Assembly (NCBI GenBank): GCA_020446945.1
Contig: JAGRDS010000013.1
Span: 29,541-93,540, forward strand
Reading direction: 5' to 3'
DNA from: Parvularculaceae bacterium
GTDB lineage: Bacteria > Pseudomonadota > Alphaproteobacteria > Caulobacterales > Parvularculaceae
Length of the DNA: 64,000 nt
Below, piece by piece: positions 1-8,689 of this stretch. The notes beneath the pieces were generated by a model. The model was not told where the DNA came from. It did no database searches and was given only the letters and a program-made list of their open reading frames with translations. The first letter of the stretch is position 1. Each line of letters opens with the position of its first letter. Position numbers and translations under genes: made by a program.

Positions 1-860
1 TAGGGGCCCTTCAGATAAAATCCGATCGAGACGCGTTTATCGGCGGGCCCGGTCACAAGGCCGACATCCGGCAATGACGGATCGGTGCGACCGGCCTCCA
101 GCGCGGCGATCGCGGTCGCCGTGTCGCGCACCGTCCGCGACTGAACGCCATGGACCGAAATAGTTATCGGGCCAGCCGTTTCCGGGCGCGCCTGCTGATG
201 ACGCCCGCGCGAGACCTTAAGTCCGACATTGCCGCAACACGACGCCGGGATGCGTATCGATCCGCCGCCATCGCTCGCATGGGCGATCGGCGTGACGCCA
301 GCCGCGACAAGCGCGGCCGCCCCGCCCGACGAACCGCCGGTAGAATGTTCCGTATTCCAAGGATTTCGCGTCTTGCCGGTGCTTACCGGTTCCGTCGTCG
401 CGGTAAGCCCGAATTCCGGCGTCGTTGTTTTGCCGAGACTGATAACGCCGAGCGAAAGAAACGAATCCATGAATGGCGTTTGCGCCTTTCCCTTGTAGCC
501 TGGAAAAGCGCGGCTGCCGAAACCCGTCGGGACGCCGATGACATCATCAAGATCCTTGACGAAACTCGGCACGCCCGCCCATGGACCGGACGTTGTTCCC
601 GCCTCCTCACGCGCTCGATCAAATGTTTTAAACGCAATCGCGTTCAGTTTTTTATCAACCCGCGACGCGCGTTCGATCGCCGCATCGACAGCCTCCTTCG
701 CGGACAATTCGCCGGACCTTATGCGCGCAGCCGTTTCAACGGCGTCGAGTTCGGCGAGATCGTTCGATGCGGCCTGATCCGGGCGCGCGCAAGCCGCTGC
801 GGCGGCCGCGAGCGCGCCGCCCGCTCCCATTTCCATTGCGCGACGACGCGACATTGACAT
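1..860 (-). CDS. Amidase-signature hydrolase, probable Tat-exported lipoprotein (C-terminus cut by window edge)
   Basis: Amidase-signature enzyme that hydrolyses amide bonds; the substrate cannot be told. About 286 codons are visible and the C-terminus lies beyond base 1. The family's Lys-cisSer-Ser triad is present: Lys102 in FVKDL, Ser177/178 in GGSSGG, and the nucleophile near Ser201 in GGGSIRIPA, followed by GLKVSRGR. The N-terminus carries SRRRAMEMG, an alanine-rich hydrophobic stretch and Cys24 after AAA, which reads as a twin-arginine signal with a lipobox; this export is inferred. The start at 860 is preferred to an in-frame ATG at 854 because AAAGGTG lies upstream. It is divergent from the beta-helix gene at 1114. 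The reading frame was translated by hand from the reverse strand. Confidence 0.85.
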   Translation of the reverse strand, partial: MSMSRRRAMEMGAGGALAAAAAACARPDQAASNDLAELDAVETAARIRSGELSAKEAVDAAIERASRVDKKLNAIAFKTFDRAREEAGTTSGPWAGVPSFVKDLDDVIGVPTGFGSRAFPGYKGKAQTPFMDSFLSLGVISLGKTTTPEFGLTATTEPVSTGKTRNPWNTEHSTGGSSGGAAALVAAGVTPIAHASDGGGSIRIPASCCGNVGLKVSRGRHQQARPETAGPITISVHGVQSRTVRDTATAIAALEAGRTDPSLPDVGLVTGPADKRVSIGFYLKGP

Positions 861-1113
861 CTACACACCTTTCGTTCGCTGACGGAATTTTTCAGCTCCG
901 ATGGTCGGGCGGTGCGCAGGCGGCGTCAATACTCGGGCGCAGCCCGGTGCGCGAAGATGAAAATCTCGCGCCGCAAGGCGATAAAGGGACGATGAATTCG
1001 GCGACGAGTTTGCTCGCGCGCTGGGGTTCGGCGCCGCCGACGCGGCTGCATCACGCCCTTCTCGCCGCGGCTCAATCGCCGCATACTGGCGGGCCTGATC
1101 ATGGGAGAAATCT
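861..1113. other. Divergent intergenic region
   Basis: This 253-base gap separates the amidase (leftward) from the beta-helix gene (rightward). Open frames here are short and lack coding features. It should carry both promoters, but I could not pick a convincing -35/-10 pair. A GGGAGA ribosome site ends it, just ahead of the ATG at 1114. Confidence 0.4.
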
Positions 1114-2355
1114 ATGACGCCCTATCTTCGCGCCGCCGTCCTTGCGCCATTGGCGCTCGCTGGTTGCGGTCGGAAAGAGGCCGCGCCGGCGCCCTCGGCC
1201 GCCGACGCATCCTACAAGGAAAAACTGATCGCGCAGCTTATCGACGCGAGTCCCGGAGACGTTATCGAAATTCCGGAAGGCCGCTTTTCATTCGACCGCT
1301 CTTTATCGCTCGCCGTCGATGGCGTGACGATCCGCGGCGCGGGCATGGACAAAACGGTCCTGTCGTTCAGGGATCAGATCGCCGGCGCCGAAGGCCTGCT
1401 CGTCACAGCGAGCGATTTCACGATAGAAGACCTCGCCATTGAAGACACGAAAGGCGACGCTCTCAAAGTCAATGAGGGTGAAAACATCATTATACGCCGA
1501 GTTCGAACCGAATGGACCGGAGAGCCGAAAACCGAAAACGGCGCATATGGCATATATCCGGTTCAGACCAGAAACGTGCTTTTAGAAAGTAATGTAGCGA
1601 TTGGCGCATCGGATGCGGGGATTTATGTCGGCCAGTCGCAGAATGTAATCGTTCGATACAATCGCGCTGAGAAGAATGTCGCAGGCATCGAAATCGAAAA
1701 TACGTTTGACGCCGACGTCTATGAAAATATCGCAACCGACAATACCGGCGGCATCTTGATCTTCAACATGCCGAACCTTTCCCAGCCCGGCGCGCGCACG
1801 CGCATTTTCAACAATGAAGCGAACGCCAATAACCGCAAGAATTTCGGGCATCCCGGAACGCCGGTCGCGACCATTCCCGCCGGATCAGGCGTGGTCGTCA
1901 ATTCGAACGATCGGGTCGAAATCTTCGACAATGACATAAGAGACAACAAGACGGCGAACATCATCATCGCGTCGGTCTTTTCATCGGGCCTCAGCCGGGA
2001 CGGTATGAGCGCGGATTTCGACGGCTATCCGGAAGGCGTTTACGTCTACGCCAACCGGATGGGCGGCGGCGGCAAGAACCCTGACGGGTTGGACCTTCAG
2101 GCGTTGAAGCTGGCGAAATTCGGTCCGATGGGCGCAATTCCCGACGTGCTGTGGGACGGTTATGTCGATCCTGCGAAACAGGTGGACGGGCGAACGCCCG
2201 CTTCCTTGCGGGTCTGCATCGACAACGACGCGGCGGAAGTCCTTAATGTCGATGCGCCGAATAAATTCGCCGATCCGCAGATCGTCACCGACGAGGTCCG
2301 ATGCGCGCTTGAAAAGCTACCCGCCGTATCGCTCGCCAATGGTCTCGGGAACTAG
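1114..2355 (+). CDS. Parallel beta-helix repeat lipoprotein (TIGR03805-like)
   Basis: A 413-residue secreted lipoprotein: signal peptide with lipobox LAGC (Cys18), then right-handed parallel beta-helix coils running through most of the chain, visible as repeated N-x-I/V patterns such as NVLLESNVAIG, NVIVRYNRAEKN and DRVEIFDNDIRDN. Proteins of this type bind or process polysaccharide, but no catalytic residues can be assigned. The next gene starts on the base after the stop codon, so the two are almost certainly co-translated. The pairing with a diheme cytochrome matches the conserved TIGR03805/TIGR03806 (HNE_0200 / SO2930) gene pair, whose function is unknown. Start chosen for GGGAGA seven bases upstream and a good signal peptide. 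Confidence 0.85.
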   Translation: MTPYLRAAVLAPLALAGCGRKEAAPAPSAADASYKEKLIAQLIDASPGDVIEIPEGRFSFDRSLSLAVDGVTIRGAGMDKTVLSFRDQIAGAEGLLVTASDFTIEDLAIEDTKGDALKVNEGENIIIRRVRTEWTGEPKTENGAYGIYPVQTRNVLLESNVAIGASDAGIYVGQSQNVIVRYNRAEKNVAGIEIENTFDADVYENIATDNTGGILIFNMPNLSQPGARTRIFNNEANANNRKNFGHPGTPVATIPAGSGVVVNSNDRVEIFDNDIRDNKTANIIIASVFSSGLSRDGMSADFDGYPEGVYVYANRMGGGGKNPDGLDLQALKLAKFGPMGAIPDVLWDGYVDPAKQVDGRTPASLRVCIDNDAAEVLNVDAPNKFADPQIVTDEVRCALEKLPAVSLANGLGN

Positions 2356-3477
2356 ATGCGCCTGCTTGTCGCGCTTGTTTTGCTTCTGGTTTGCGCCTGT
2401 GCGCGGCGCGAAGCGCAAACTGCGCCCGTTTTTCACGCCGATGGATATCCTGAAAAACTTTCAGACTGGCGCCTGTTGTCGGTTGAAGACGGCGTTCTGG
2501 CCTTGTCGCCAGGCGTTACGCCCTATGATCTCGCAACGCCGCTGTTCACCGATTACGCGCTCAAGCTTCGAACGATAACGCTGCCCGCCGGGCAAAGCGC
2601 CGTCTATGACGAGAATGACGTATTCGATATGCCCGTCGGCACAATCATCTCGAAGACATTTTATTATCCGACACCCGAATTGGAATGGACCGGCGATGTG
2701 GCGGCCGGGCCTTCGCCCGGCCTCTCGAACGACGCGATGCCGCTCGCCGCAGTGCGCCTAGTCGAAACGCGCCTGCTCGTGCATCGCGCCGAAGGCTGGG
2801 TCGCCATTCCCTATCTCTGGAACGAAGAGCAGAGCGAAGCGGTCCTTCACCGCACCGGCGCGGCGATTGCGATGACTTTGCACCGGCCGGACGGGCGCAA
2901 GGAGGAATTCGCTTATGTCGTACCGAACCAGAATCAATGCGCAGGCTGTCACGCGACAAACAATACGACGCGCGCGATAAAACCGATCGGGCCGAAAGCG
3001 CGCCACCTGAACAAGGCGTCGACTTTCGTCGCCGGATTCAATCAGCTCGACTGGTGGCTGGCGGCGGGACTATTGTCGGGCGCGCCGGCCGACGCATCGC
3101 CGGCGCCGAAAAACGCCGATTGGACCGACGAAACCGCCAGCCTGGACGCGCGCGCGCGCGCCTATCTCGATGCGAATTGCTCGCATTGCCATTCCGATGT
3201 CGGCGCGGCGGACACCTCCGGCCTCGATCTGCGTCCGACGGTCGCATTCGGCCCGCAATTCGGCGCTTGCAAAACGCCGGTCGCAGCCGGCGGCGGATCT
3301 GGCGGACGGGCGTTCGACATCGTACCAGGCGACCCCGAACAGTCGATTTTCATCTACCGCATGACGACATCGAGGCCCGGCGACATGATGCCCGAGCTCG
3401 GCCGTTCAACGACGCATGAAGAAGGCGTCGCGCTGATCGCCGACTGGATAAGCGCAATGGCGGGCGGCTGTAACTGA
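2356..3477 (+). CDS. SO2930 / HNE_0200-family diheme c-type cytochrome
   Basis: A 373-residue exported protein with two haem-attachment motifs, CAGCH at residues 195-199 and CSHCH at 275-279, so it should carry two covalent c-haems in the periplasm or on the outer membrane. The N-terminus is a short hydrophobic signal ending VCACARR, with Cys15 a plausible lipid-anchor site. The N-terminal half matches the uncharacterised domain of the TIGR03806 family; the second haem lies in a C-terminal cytochrome-c-like segment. The ATG directly abuts the stop of the beta-helix gene, which suggests translational coupling and a joint role. An electron-transfer partner or substrate cannot be named from sequence. 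Confidence 0.88.
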   Translation: MRLLVALVLLLVCACARREAQTAPVFHADGYPEKLSDWRLLSVEDGVLALSPGVTPYDLATPLFTDYALKLRTITLPAGQSAVYDENDVFDMPVGTIISKTFYYPTPELEWTGDVAAGPSPGLSNDAMPLAAVRLVETRLLVHRAEGWVAIPYLWNEEQSEAVLHRTGAAIAMTLHRPDGRKEEFAYVVPNQNQCAGCHATNNTTRAIKPIGPKARHLNKASTFVAGFNQLDWWLAAGLLSGAPADASPAPKNADWTDETASLDARARAYLDANCSHCHSDVGAADTSGLDLRPTVAFGPQFGACKTPVAAGGGSGGRAFDIVPGDPEQSIFIYRMTTSRPGDMMPELGRSTTHEEGVALIADWISAMAGGCN

Positions 3478-3552
3478 ACTTGCGCTGGCCAATCGACAGA
3501 TTGTTCGTCATAGTGCGCGGAGCAAGACGCGGGCGCGCGCGGGGGCTGCATC

Positions 3553-4368
3553 ATGGCGTTTGTCGAGCCGGCTTTGGCGGCGGTTTCACAACATGGTCCA
3601 ATGCTGCTGTTGATCGAGGGATCGCGGTACGTTCTCGGCTCGCTCGCCGTATTTCTTTTGGTCTGGGTCGCATTTCACAAGAAACTGGCCGCCCGCAAGA
3701 TAAACCCGCCGACGCCGCGCAAACGGCAGATCCGCCGCGAACTCGCCTATTCGGCGAGTACGGTTCTCGTATTCGTTGCAATTGGAATCGGCGTCTACGC
3801 CGGCGCGGAACACGGCGTCTTCAAATTCTACCCGAATATATCAGATCGCGGCTGGGCTTATTACATTTTCACGATCGTATTTCTTGCGATCGTTCACGAT
3901 GCATTTTTCTATTGGGCGCATCGCGTGATGCACCATCCGAAACTGTTCCGGCATTTCCACGCCGTTCATCATCGCTCTGTCAACCCGACGCCGTTTGCGG
4001 CGTATTCATTCAATCCGACCGAGGCGGCGGTCGAATTTGCAATCCTGCCGCTCTATGTCGCTTTCGTTCCCGTCCATTTCTCGGCGATCTTCATCTATAT
4101 GTGGCTGATGCTCCTGCGCAACGCGGTCGGCCATTGCGGCTATGAGCTGATGGCGAAAGGATGGACACGCAATCCCTGGCTCAGCTGGTCGACCACCGTC
4201 ACGCACCATCACATGCATCATGAGAAAATGACCGGCAATTACGCGCTCTACTTTACGTGGTGGGACAGATGGATGGGCACCGAACACGCCGACTATCACG
4301 AGCGATTCGACAAGGCTGTCGGCGCGGCGACGGATAAAGCGAACGCCGCGGCCGTGCCGGCGGAGTGA
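3553..4368 (+). CDS. Sterol desaturase / fatty acid hydroxylase family membrane oxygenase
   Basis: A 271-residue integral membrane diiron oxygenase. The histidine clusters that bind the two irons are intact: HDAFFYWAHRVMHH (115-128), HFHAVHH (134-140) and THHHMHH (217-223). Hydrophobic segments lie around residues 15-35, 55-75, 95-115 and 150-185. The family hydroxylates or desaturates sterols, fatty acids and carotenoids; the substrate here is unknown. It lies 75 bases after the cytochrome gene on the same strand and converges on squalene-hopene cyclase, so a hopanoid or other lipid substrate is possible but only inferred from position. Confidence 0.88.
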   Translation: MAFVEPALAAVSQHGPMLLLIEGSRYVLGSLAVFLLVWVAFHKKLAARKINPPTPRKRQIRRELAYSASTVLVFVAIGIGVYAGAEHGVFKFYPNISDRGWAYYIFTIVFLAIVHDAFFYWAHRVMHHPKLFRHFHAVHHRSVNPTPFAAYSFNPTEAAVEFAILPLYVAFVPVHFSAIFIYMWLMLLRNAVGHCGYELMAKGWTRNPWLSWSTTVTHHHMHHEKMTGNYALYFTWWDRWMGTEHADYHERFDKAVGAATDKANAAAVPAE

Positions 4369-4383
4369 TCCGCTTCGCGTATT

Positions 4384-4397
4384 GCGGCGAACGCCGC
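4384..4397. repeat. Perfect inverted repeat between convergent genes
   Basis: GCGGCG-AA-CGCCGC forms a compact GC hairpin (or a 5-bp stem with a GAAC tetraloop) in the 47-base gap between the convergent hydroxylase and shc genes. No T-tract follows on either strand, so a factor-independent terminator role is uncertain. Confidence 0.4.
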
Positions 4398-4415
4398 TGG
4401 TTCGGTCCTGCGATC

Positions 4416-6449
4416 TTATGCGCTGGCGCGTTTCCAGCGTCCCATGGCCATCAGCGGAAAATAATGCCGGTAAAGGTTATAATTGATCATAAAAGCGCGC
4501 GAGAGTTCCGGGCCCTGTTTCAGCCGCTCGCGCAATAAGGGGTCGCCAAGCCTGATCGTCGCGCCGACGCCGTAACCGGGAAATCCCGTACCCGTATATT
4601 CAGCTTCTTTCCATGTGCCGTTTTGCTGGCGCTCGATAAGAAAGGCGAGGCCTTTCTCGATCGCGTCCTTGTCCTGCGCGCGCCCGGCGGCGATCAAACC
4701 CATCAGCGCCCACGCCGTCTGCGAGGCTGTCGCCGCACCGCGGCCCGACAATTCCGGGTCCATATAGGAGCCGCAGCTCTCGCCCCAGCCGCCGTTTTCC
4801 TGTTGCCGCGAGAGCAACCATTCGACGGCGCGCCGAATATAGGGCTGCCCCATATCTTCGCCGATCGCCTCCAGAGCGGGAAGAACCGCGCCGGTTCCGT
4901 AAATGTAATTCACGCCCCAGCGGCCGAACCAGGAACCGTCCGTTTCCTGTTCGCGTTTCAGATAATCTATCGCGCGCACCATCGAAGGATGGTCTCTTCC
5001 AAGGCTCAGCTTTCCGAACGCCTCGACGATATGCGCCGTGACATCGACGGAAGGCGGGTCCAGCGCTTCGCCGAAATCGCAGAACGGGATCTTGGTGAGG
5101 AAGGCCTTGTCATTATCCTTGTCGAACGCACCCCAGCCGCCATTCACGCATTGCATGCCGACGAGCCAGTTGACGCCGAGATGTATGGCGCGTTCAATTT
5201 CCTTGGCGCGCCATTTTTCCTCGCCCCTGAATTGCGACAACGCGATTAGCGCCACTGCGGTATCGTCCGTATCTGGATAAAAATAGTTCTTGTATTCGAA
5301 CGCCCAACCACCCGGCGCCAGTTTGGGCTGTTTCCGGCTCCAGTCGCCCTTTCTTAAAACCTGCTGGGCGAGAACCCAGTCGACCGCCTTTTCGACTTCT
5401 TCCGGATAGGCGCCGTTCAAACCGCAATCATCGAAAGCGAGCAGCGTTAGAACCGTATCCCAAACCGGCGATGTCGACGCCTGAATCCAGCTCGCATCGC
5501 CGACATCGACGCGCCAGCGCGGATCGTCGAGCGCGCCGAGCGCCTTAGCGAGAACCGGGTGATCAAGCGCATAGCCTTCGTTGAATATCGCCATCGTCGA
5601 ATAAATCCAGGGAGGCTGTATGCCGCCCCAGACGCCGTCCGCGTCCTGATGCTCGATGATCCATTCAAGCGCGCGCTTCACCGATCCGTTTCGCCCGAAC
5701 GATAGCCCGGCCGAGGCGGCGAAAGATTGCAGGCGATGCAAAATGCGATCGACGGTACGGAAAAACCTGTCCCAGAAATCGGCGCCCGGTTTGCCCGGCA
5801 ATTCGTAATCGAAATTTTCGCGCCCGCCCGGAAATAGATCGTCGCACCGGTTTTCCGCCGGCAAAGGCCGCGCAGGCCGCCGCGCGGAAAGAACCGCAAT
5901 AGGCATCAGCGTGGCGCGCGCCCATTGGGCGAAATTATAGATTGAGAAGACGAACCAATTCGGGAAGTGAATAACCTCGGGCGGAATATTCGGCGTTTTC
6001 TCCCAAGGCCATTCGCCGACTAGCGCCAGCCAATAGCGCGTGAAAACGCGCACGTTCTTTAGGCCGCCCTTGGAAAGTATCCAGTCGCGCGCTTTCATCA
6101 ATTGCGGGTCGCCCGCCGGAACGCCGCAAGAGCGTAACGCGGCGTAAGCTTCGACAGTCGTATTGATGTCGCCCGCCGGCGCGTCGTGATAAATCTCCCA
6201 GGAACCGTCCGCGCGCTGCGTTTTCTTCAGCGACTGGGCGAGGCGTGGACGCAGATGGTGATCTTCAAGCCCGATAAACCAGAGGCAGAGAATCCATTGC
6301 GCCTCCATGCAGGCGTTGGATTCCAGCCGGCCTACCCAATAGCCTTCCGGCTTCTGGTTCGCTTTCAGCCAGTCGGCCGCCGCCTTGATAGAGGCGTCGA
6401 GCTGCGCTTCGAAATTCCCGTGCGCCGGCTCCAATCCGTTTTCGTACAT
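4416..6449 (-). CDS. shc: Squalene-hopene cyclase
   Basis: A 677-residue terpene cyclase that turns squalene into hopene, the first committed step of hopanoid synthesis, as a monotopic membrane enzyme. The catalytic acid motif DTDDTA is present at 393-398. Repeated QW-type motifs are seen, for example QKPEGYWVG, QEQDGSW-like EQETDGSWFGRWG, QQENGGWGE and QNGTWKEAEYTGTGFPG, and the C-terminal block GPELSRAFMINYNLYRHYFPLMA is typical. Length matches bacterial enzymes. It is monocistronic as far as the window shows, with no other hopanoid (hpn) genes beside it. It faces the hydroxylase gene tail to tail. Confidence 0.97.
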   Translation of the reverse strand: MYENGLEPAHGNFEAQLDASIKAAADWLKANQKPEGYWVGRLESNACMEAQWILCLWFIGLEDHHLRPRLAQSLKKTQRADGSWEIYHDAPAGDINTTVEAYAALRSCGVPAGDPQLMKARDWILSKGGLKNVRVFTRYWLALVGEWPWEKTPNIPPEVIHFPNWFVFSIYNFAQWARATLMPIAVLSARRPARPLPAENRCDDLFPGGRENFDYELPGKPGADFWDRFFRTVDRILHRLQSFAASAGLSFGRNGSVKRALEWIIEHQDADGVWGGIQPPWIYSTMAIFNEGYALDHPVLAKALGALDDPRWRVDVGDASWIQASTSPVWDTVLTLLAFDDCGLNGAYPEEVEKAVDWVLAQQVLRKGDWSRKQPKLAPGGWAFEYKNYFYPDTDDTAVALIALSQFRGEEKWRAKEIERAIHLGVNWLVGMQCVNGGWGAFDKDNDKAFLTKIPFCDFGEALDPPSVDVTAHIVEAFGKLSLGRDHPSMVRAIDYLKREQETDGSWFGRWGVNYIYGTGAVLPALEAIGEDMGQPYIRRAVEWLLSRQQENGGWGESCGSYMDPELSGRGAATASQTAWALMGLIAAGRAQDKDAIEKGLAFLIERQQNGTWKEAEYTGTGFPGYGVGATIRLGDPLLRERLKQGPELSRAFMINYNLYRHYFPLMAMGRWKRASA

Positions 6450-6515
6450 AGCTTCGCCTGTTTAACGCTCATGACGGCCGACTTATGGCGATGACGGCGC
6501 GCGATCTCAAGCGTG

Positions 6516-6926
6516 TCAGCGGCGCGCCAGACCGTCTTTCACCGCCATTCCGGCGAACATCGCAATCAGGAAGACGTATATTTCCACTTTCCCGAGCGAG
6601 ATCGCCGATACGGCCGGTCCCGGACACAATCCGGCGAGCCCCCAGCCGACGCCGAATAATCCCGCCCCGATAATCAGCGGGCGGTCGATCGTCGATTTTG
6701 ACGGTAATTGAAACGCTGCGCCGAAAAGCGGCGCCCGGCGCGACAGCGCGATGCGATAACCGACAAAGGAAACCGCGAGCGCCGAGGCCATGACGAGAAG
6801 AAGGCTTGGATCCCACTTTCCCGAAACGTCCAGAAAAGCGATTATCTTCGCCGGATTGATCATTTCCGAAATCGTCAGGCCGAGGCCGAAAAGGACGCCG
6901 ACGAAAAGAGCCGAAAGAACGCGCAT
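6516..6926 (-). CDS. DUF6691 / YeeE-YedE-type transporter subunit (second half)
   Basis: A 136-residue membrane protein with about four hydrophobic helices. Recognisable family blocks are GLTISEMINPAKIIAFLD, GKWDPSLLLVMASAL and GLCPGPAVSA. It is the partner of the gene just upstream (one base between stop and start), and such split pairs (PmpA/PmpB-like) are linked to uptake or export of sulfur species, often together with BigR-type regulators and persulfide dioxygenase. That is the setting here. The cysteine in GLCPG is conserved in the family. Confidence 0.85.
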   Translation of the reverse strand: MRVLSALFVGVLFGLGLTISEMINPAKIIAFLDVSGKWDPSLLLVMASALAVSFVGYRIALSRRAPLFGAAFQLPSKSTIDRPLIIGAGLFGVGWGLAGLCPGPAVSAISLGKVEIYVFLIAMFAGMAVKDGLARR

Positions 6927-6927
6927 G

Positions 6928-7371
6928 TTAAAACCCCATCACTCGATTGACGATGAATACGGTGACGATCGCCGTCGCCATGAAAGTGATGGTCGCCGCG
7001 ATCGACCGCTTTGAAAGCCTCGCGACGCCGCAAACGCCATGCCCGCTTGTGCAGCCGGAGCCAAGGCGCGTTCCGTAGCCGACGAACAGGCCGCCGATCG
7101 CCATCATCCACGCCGGATGCGCCGCCGCGATGGCGACAGGTTCTCCGGTCGCAAAACGTGCGATCAACGGCGCCAGGGCGAGGCCGGCGATAAACGCAAG
7201 ACGCCACGCAAAATCCTCGCCCGCCTCGCCGCGCAATGGCGCCAGAACGCCGGCGACAATACCCGAGACACCCGCGACGCGACCGTTCAGCGCCATGAGC
7301 AGGACCGCGCCCGCACCGATCAAGGCGCCGCCGAACGCGGCGGAACCCGGCGTAAATCCGACAATTTCCAT
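6928..7371 (-). CDS. YeeE/YedE family transporter subunit (first half)
   Basis: A 147-residue membrane protein with four predicted helices and the signature RLGSGCTSGHGVCGVARLSKRS, whose two cysteines are the presumed thiosulfate/persulfide-handling residues of the YeeE family. It starts behind a strong GGAAAGGATG ribosome site and is divergent from the ArsR-type regulator across 88 bases that hold AT-rich palindromes. Together with the downstream gene it makes a split, two-subunit version of the single-chain YeeE protein. Exact substrate (thiosulfate, sulfite, polysulfide) cannot be told. Confidence 0.87.
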   Translation of the reverse strand: MEIVGFTPGSAAFGGALIGAGAVLLMALNGRVAGVSGIVAGVLAPLRGEAGEDFAWRLAFIAGLALAPLIARFATGEPVAIAAAHPAWMMAIGGLFVGYGTRLGSGCTSGHGVCGVARLSKRSIAATITFMATAIVTVFIVNRVMGF

Positions 7372-7405
7372 AACCGCCCATCCTTTCCTCTTGAAAGCGC
7401 TGACC

Positions 7406-7435
7406 GATAATATCTATATCATATATCAAATATGA
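7406..7435. promoter_or_regulatory. Candidate operator of the ArsR/BigR-like regulator in a divergent promoter
   Basis: The gap between the YeeE-type gene and the regulator gene is strikingly AT-rich against a GC-rich background. It contains two short palindromes, GATA-A-TATC (7406-7414) and TCATAT-ATCAA-ATATGA (7419-7435). On the minus strand a sigma-70-like promoter can be read across them: TTGTCA (7433-7438), 16 bases, TAGATA (7411-7416). A repressor bound here would block both directions, as known for BigR/SqrR. Binding is inferred. Confidence 0.5.
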
Positions 7436-7459
7436 CAAGTATCGAGAGGCCGGCGTCGT

Positions 7460-7798
7460 ATGACCGCCAATTTGAACATTGATGAGCTTCGCGAACGGGC
7501 CGAGGAAGTCGCGGGATTGCTGAAATTCCTTTCGCACCCGACGCGCCTCCTCATCGCGTGCGAACTCGCGGACGGCGAACGCACCGTCAGCGCGCTTGAG
7601 TCGGCGATCGGCGCGGCGCAGTCAAATCTGTCTCGCGATCTCGCGCGCATGCGCACGGAAGGGCTTGTGAACTCGCGTCGCGAATCGAAATCGGTCTTTT
7701 ATCGCCTCGCAGATGATCGACTCGCGCGGGTTCTTATCGCATTGTGCGCCGCATTCGGACCCGGATCGGCGCAAACGAAAATAAGGATAAAAAGATGA
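7460..7798 (+). CDS. ArsR-family sulfide/persulfide-responsive repressor (BigR/SqrR-like)
   Basis: A 112-residue winged-helix regulator. The helix-turn-helix region is around residues 38-65 and the wing around 70-85 (GLVNSRRESKSVFYRL). Two cysteines, Cys34 in LIACEL and Cys96 in IALCAA, sit at the places of the pair that forms a disulfide or tetrasulfide in BigR and SqrR, so it probably senses reactive sulfur. The metal-site ELCVCDL motif of ArsR/SmtB is absent. It is the first gene of a run of sulfide-oxidation genes and its stop overlaps the next start as ATGA. It likely represses this operon and the divergent transporter pair. Confidence 0.87.
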   Translation: MTANLNIDELRERAEEVAGLLKFLSHPTRLLIACELADGERTVSALESAIGAAQSNLSRDLARMRTEGLVNSRRESKSVFYRLADDRLARVLIALCAAFGPGSAQTKIRIKR

Positions 7799-8664
7799 CA
7801 GCCAAACCGGAAGTAAAGACATTTTTCGATGAAGAAACATTCACCGCCTGCCATATCGTCAGCGATCCGGCGACCGGCAAGGCGGCGATTATCGATTCCG
7901 TTCTGGACTTCGATCCGGCGTCGGGCAGAACGTCGACCGCCAGCGCCGAGGCGATCGTTGAATACATAAAGACGAACGGCCTCGCAGCCGAATGGATCCT
8001 GGAAACGCATGTGCATGCCGACCATTTGACGGCGGCGCCGTTCCTCAAAGAAAAGCTGGGCGGAAAAACAGCCATCGGATCGAATATCACCCTCGTCCAG
8101 AATACTTTCGGCGATCTATTCAATGCGGAACCGGAATTCATGCGCGACGGCAGCCAGTTCGATGCATTGTTCGACGACGGCGCCGAATTCAAACTCGGCT
8201 CTATCGACGCGCGGGTCATCTGGACCCCCGGCCATACGCCCGCGTGCCTGACTTATTTGATCGGGGATGCGGCGTTTGTCGGCGACACATTATTTATGCC
8301 CGATTACGGTACTGCTCGGTGCGATTTTCCGGGCGGCGACGCGGCGACGCTCTACAAGTCCATCCAGAAATTGTTCGCGCTTGCGGACGAAACACGCCTG
8401 TTCATGTGCCATGACTACAAGGCGCCGGGCCGGGACGAATATGTCTGGGAAACGACCGTGAAAGATGAACGCGAAAAAAATATTCATGTCGGCGGCGGAA
8501 AGTCGCAATCTGAGTTCGTGAACATGCGGACCGAACGCGACGCGACGCTCGCGATGCCGCGCCTTATCCTGCCGTCCGTTCAGTTGAATATGCGGGCGGG
8601 CGAATTTCCGCCGCCCGATTCCAACGGTGTGCGTTATATAAAACTGCCGCTCAACAAATTTTGA
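7795..8664 (+). CDS. Persulfide dioxygenase, metallo-beta-lactamase fold (ETHE1/Blh-like)
   Basis: A 289-residue non-haem iron enzyme that oxidises glutathione persulfide to sulfite. The metallo-beta-lactamase motif HVHADH is at residues 72-77, with the further ligands in WTPGHTPA, VGDTLF and CHDYK, as in ETHE1 and the Blh proteins found beside bigR. The start at 7795 is chosen because it follows AAGGATAAAAAG and overlaps the regulator stop as ATGA; a longer frame from 7744 would run back through the regulator. It should work after the sulfide:quinone oxidoreductase encoded next. Confidence 0.93.
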   Translation: MTAKPEVKTFFDEETFTACHIVSDPATGKAAIIDSVLDFDPASGRTSTASAEAIVEYIKTNGLAAEWILETHVHADHLTAAPFLKEKLGGKTAIGSNITLVQNTFGDLFNAEPEFMRDGSQFDALFDDGAEFKLGSIDARVIWTPGHTPACLTYLIGDAAFVGDTLFMPDYGTARCDFPGGDAATLYKSIQKLFALADETRLFMCHDYKAPGRDEYVWETTVKDEREKNIHVGGGKSQSEFVNMRTERDATLAMPRLILPSVQLNMRAGEFPPPDSNGVRYIKLPLNKF

Positions 8665-8689
8665 AAGCGGCGAAACAGGGAGGGACGCC

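Noticed and set aside
150..857. A 235-codon plus-strand frame near the left edge
   Set aside because: It is Arg-rich and antisense to the amidase, whose catalytic motifs read cleanly on the minus strand.
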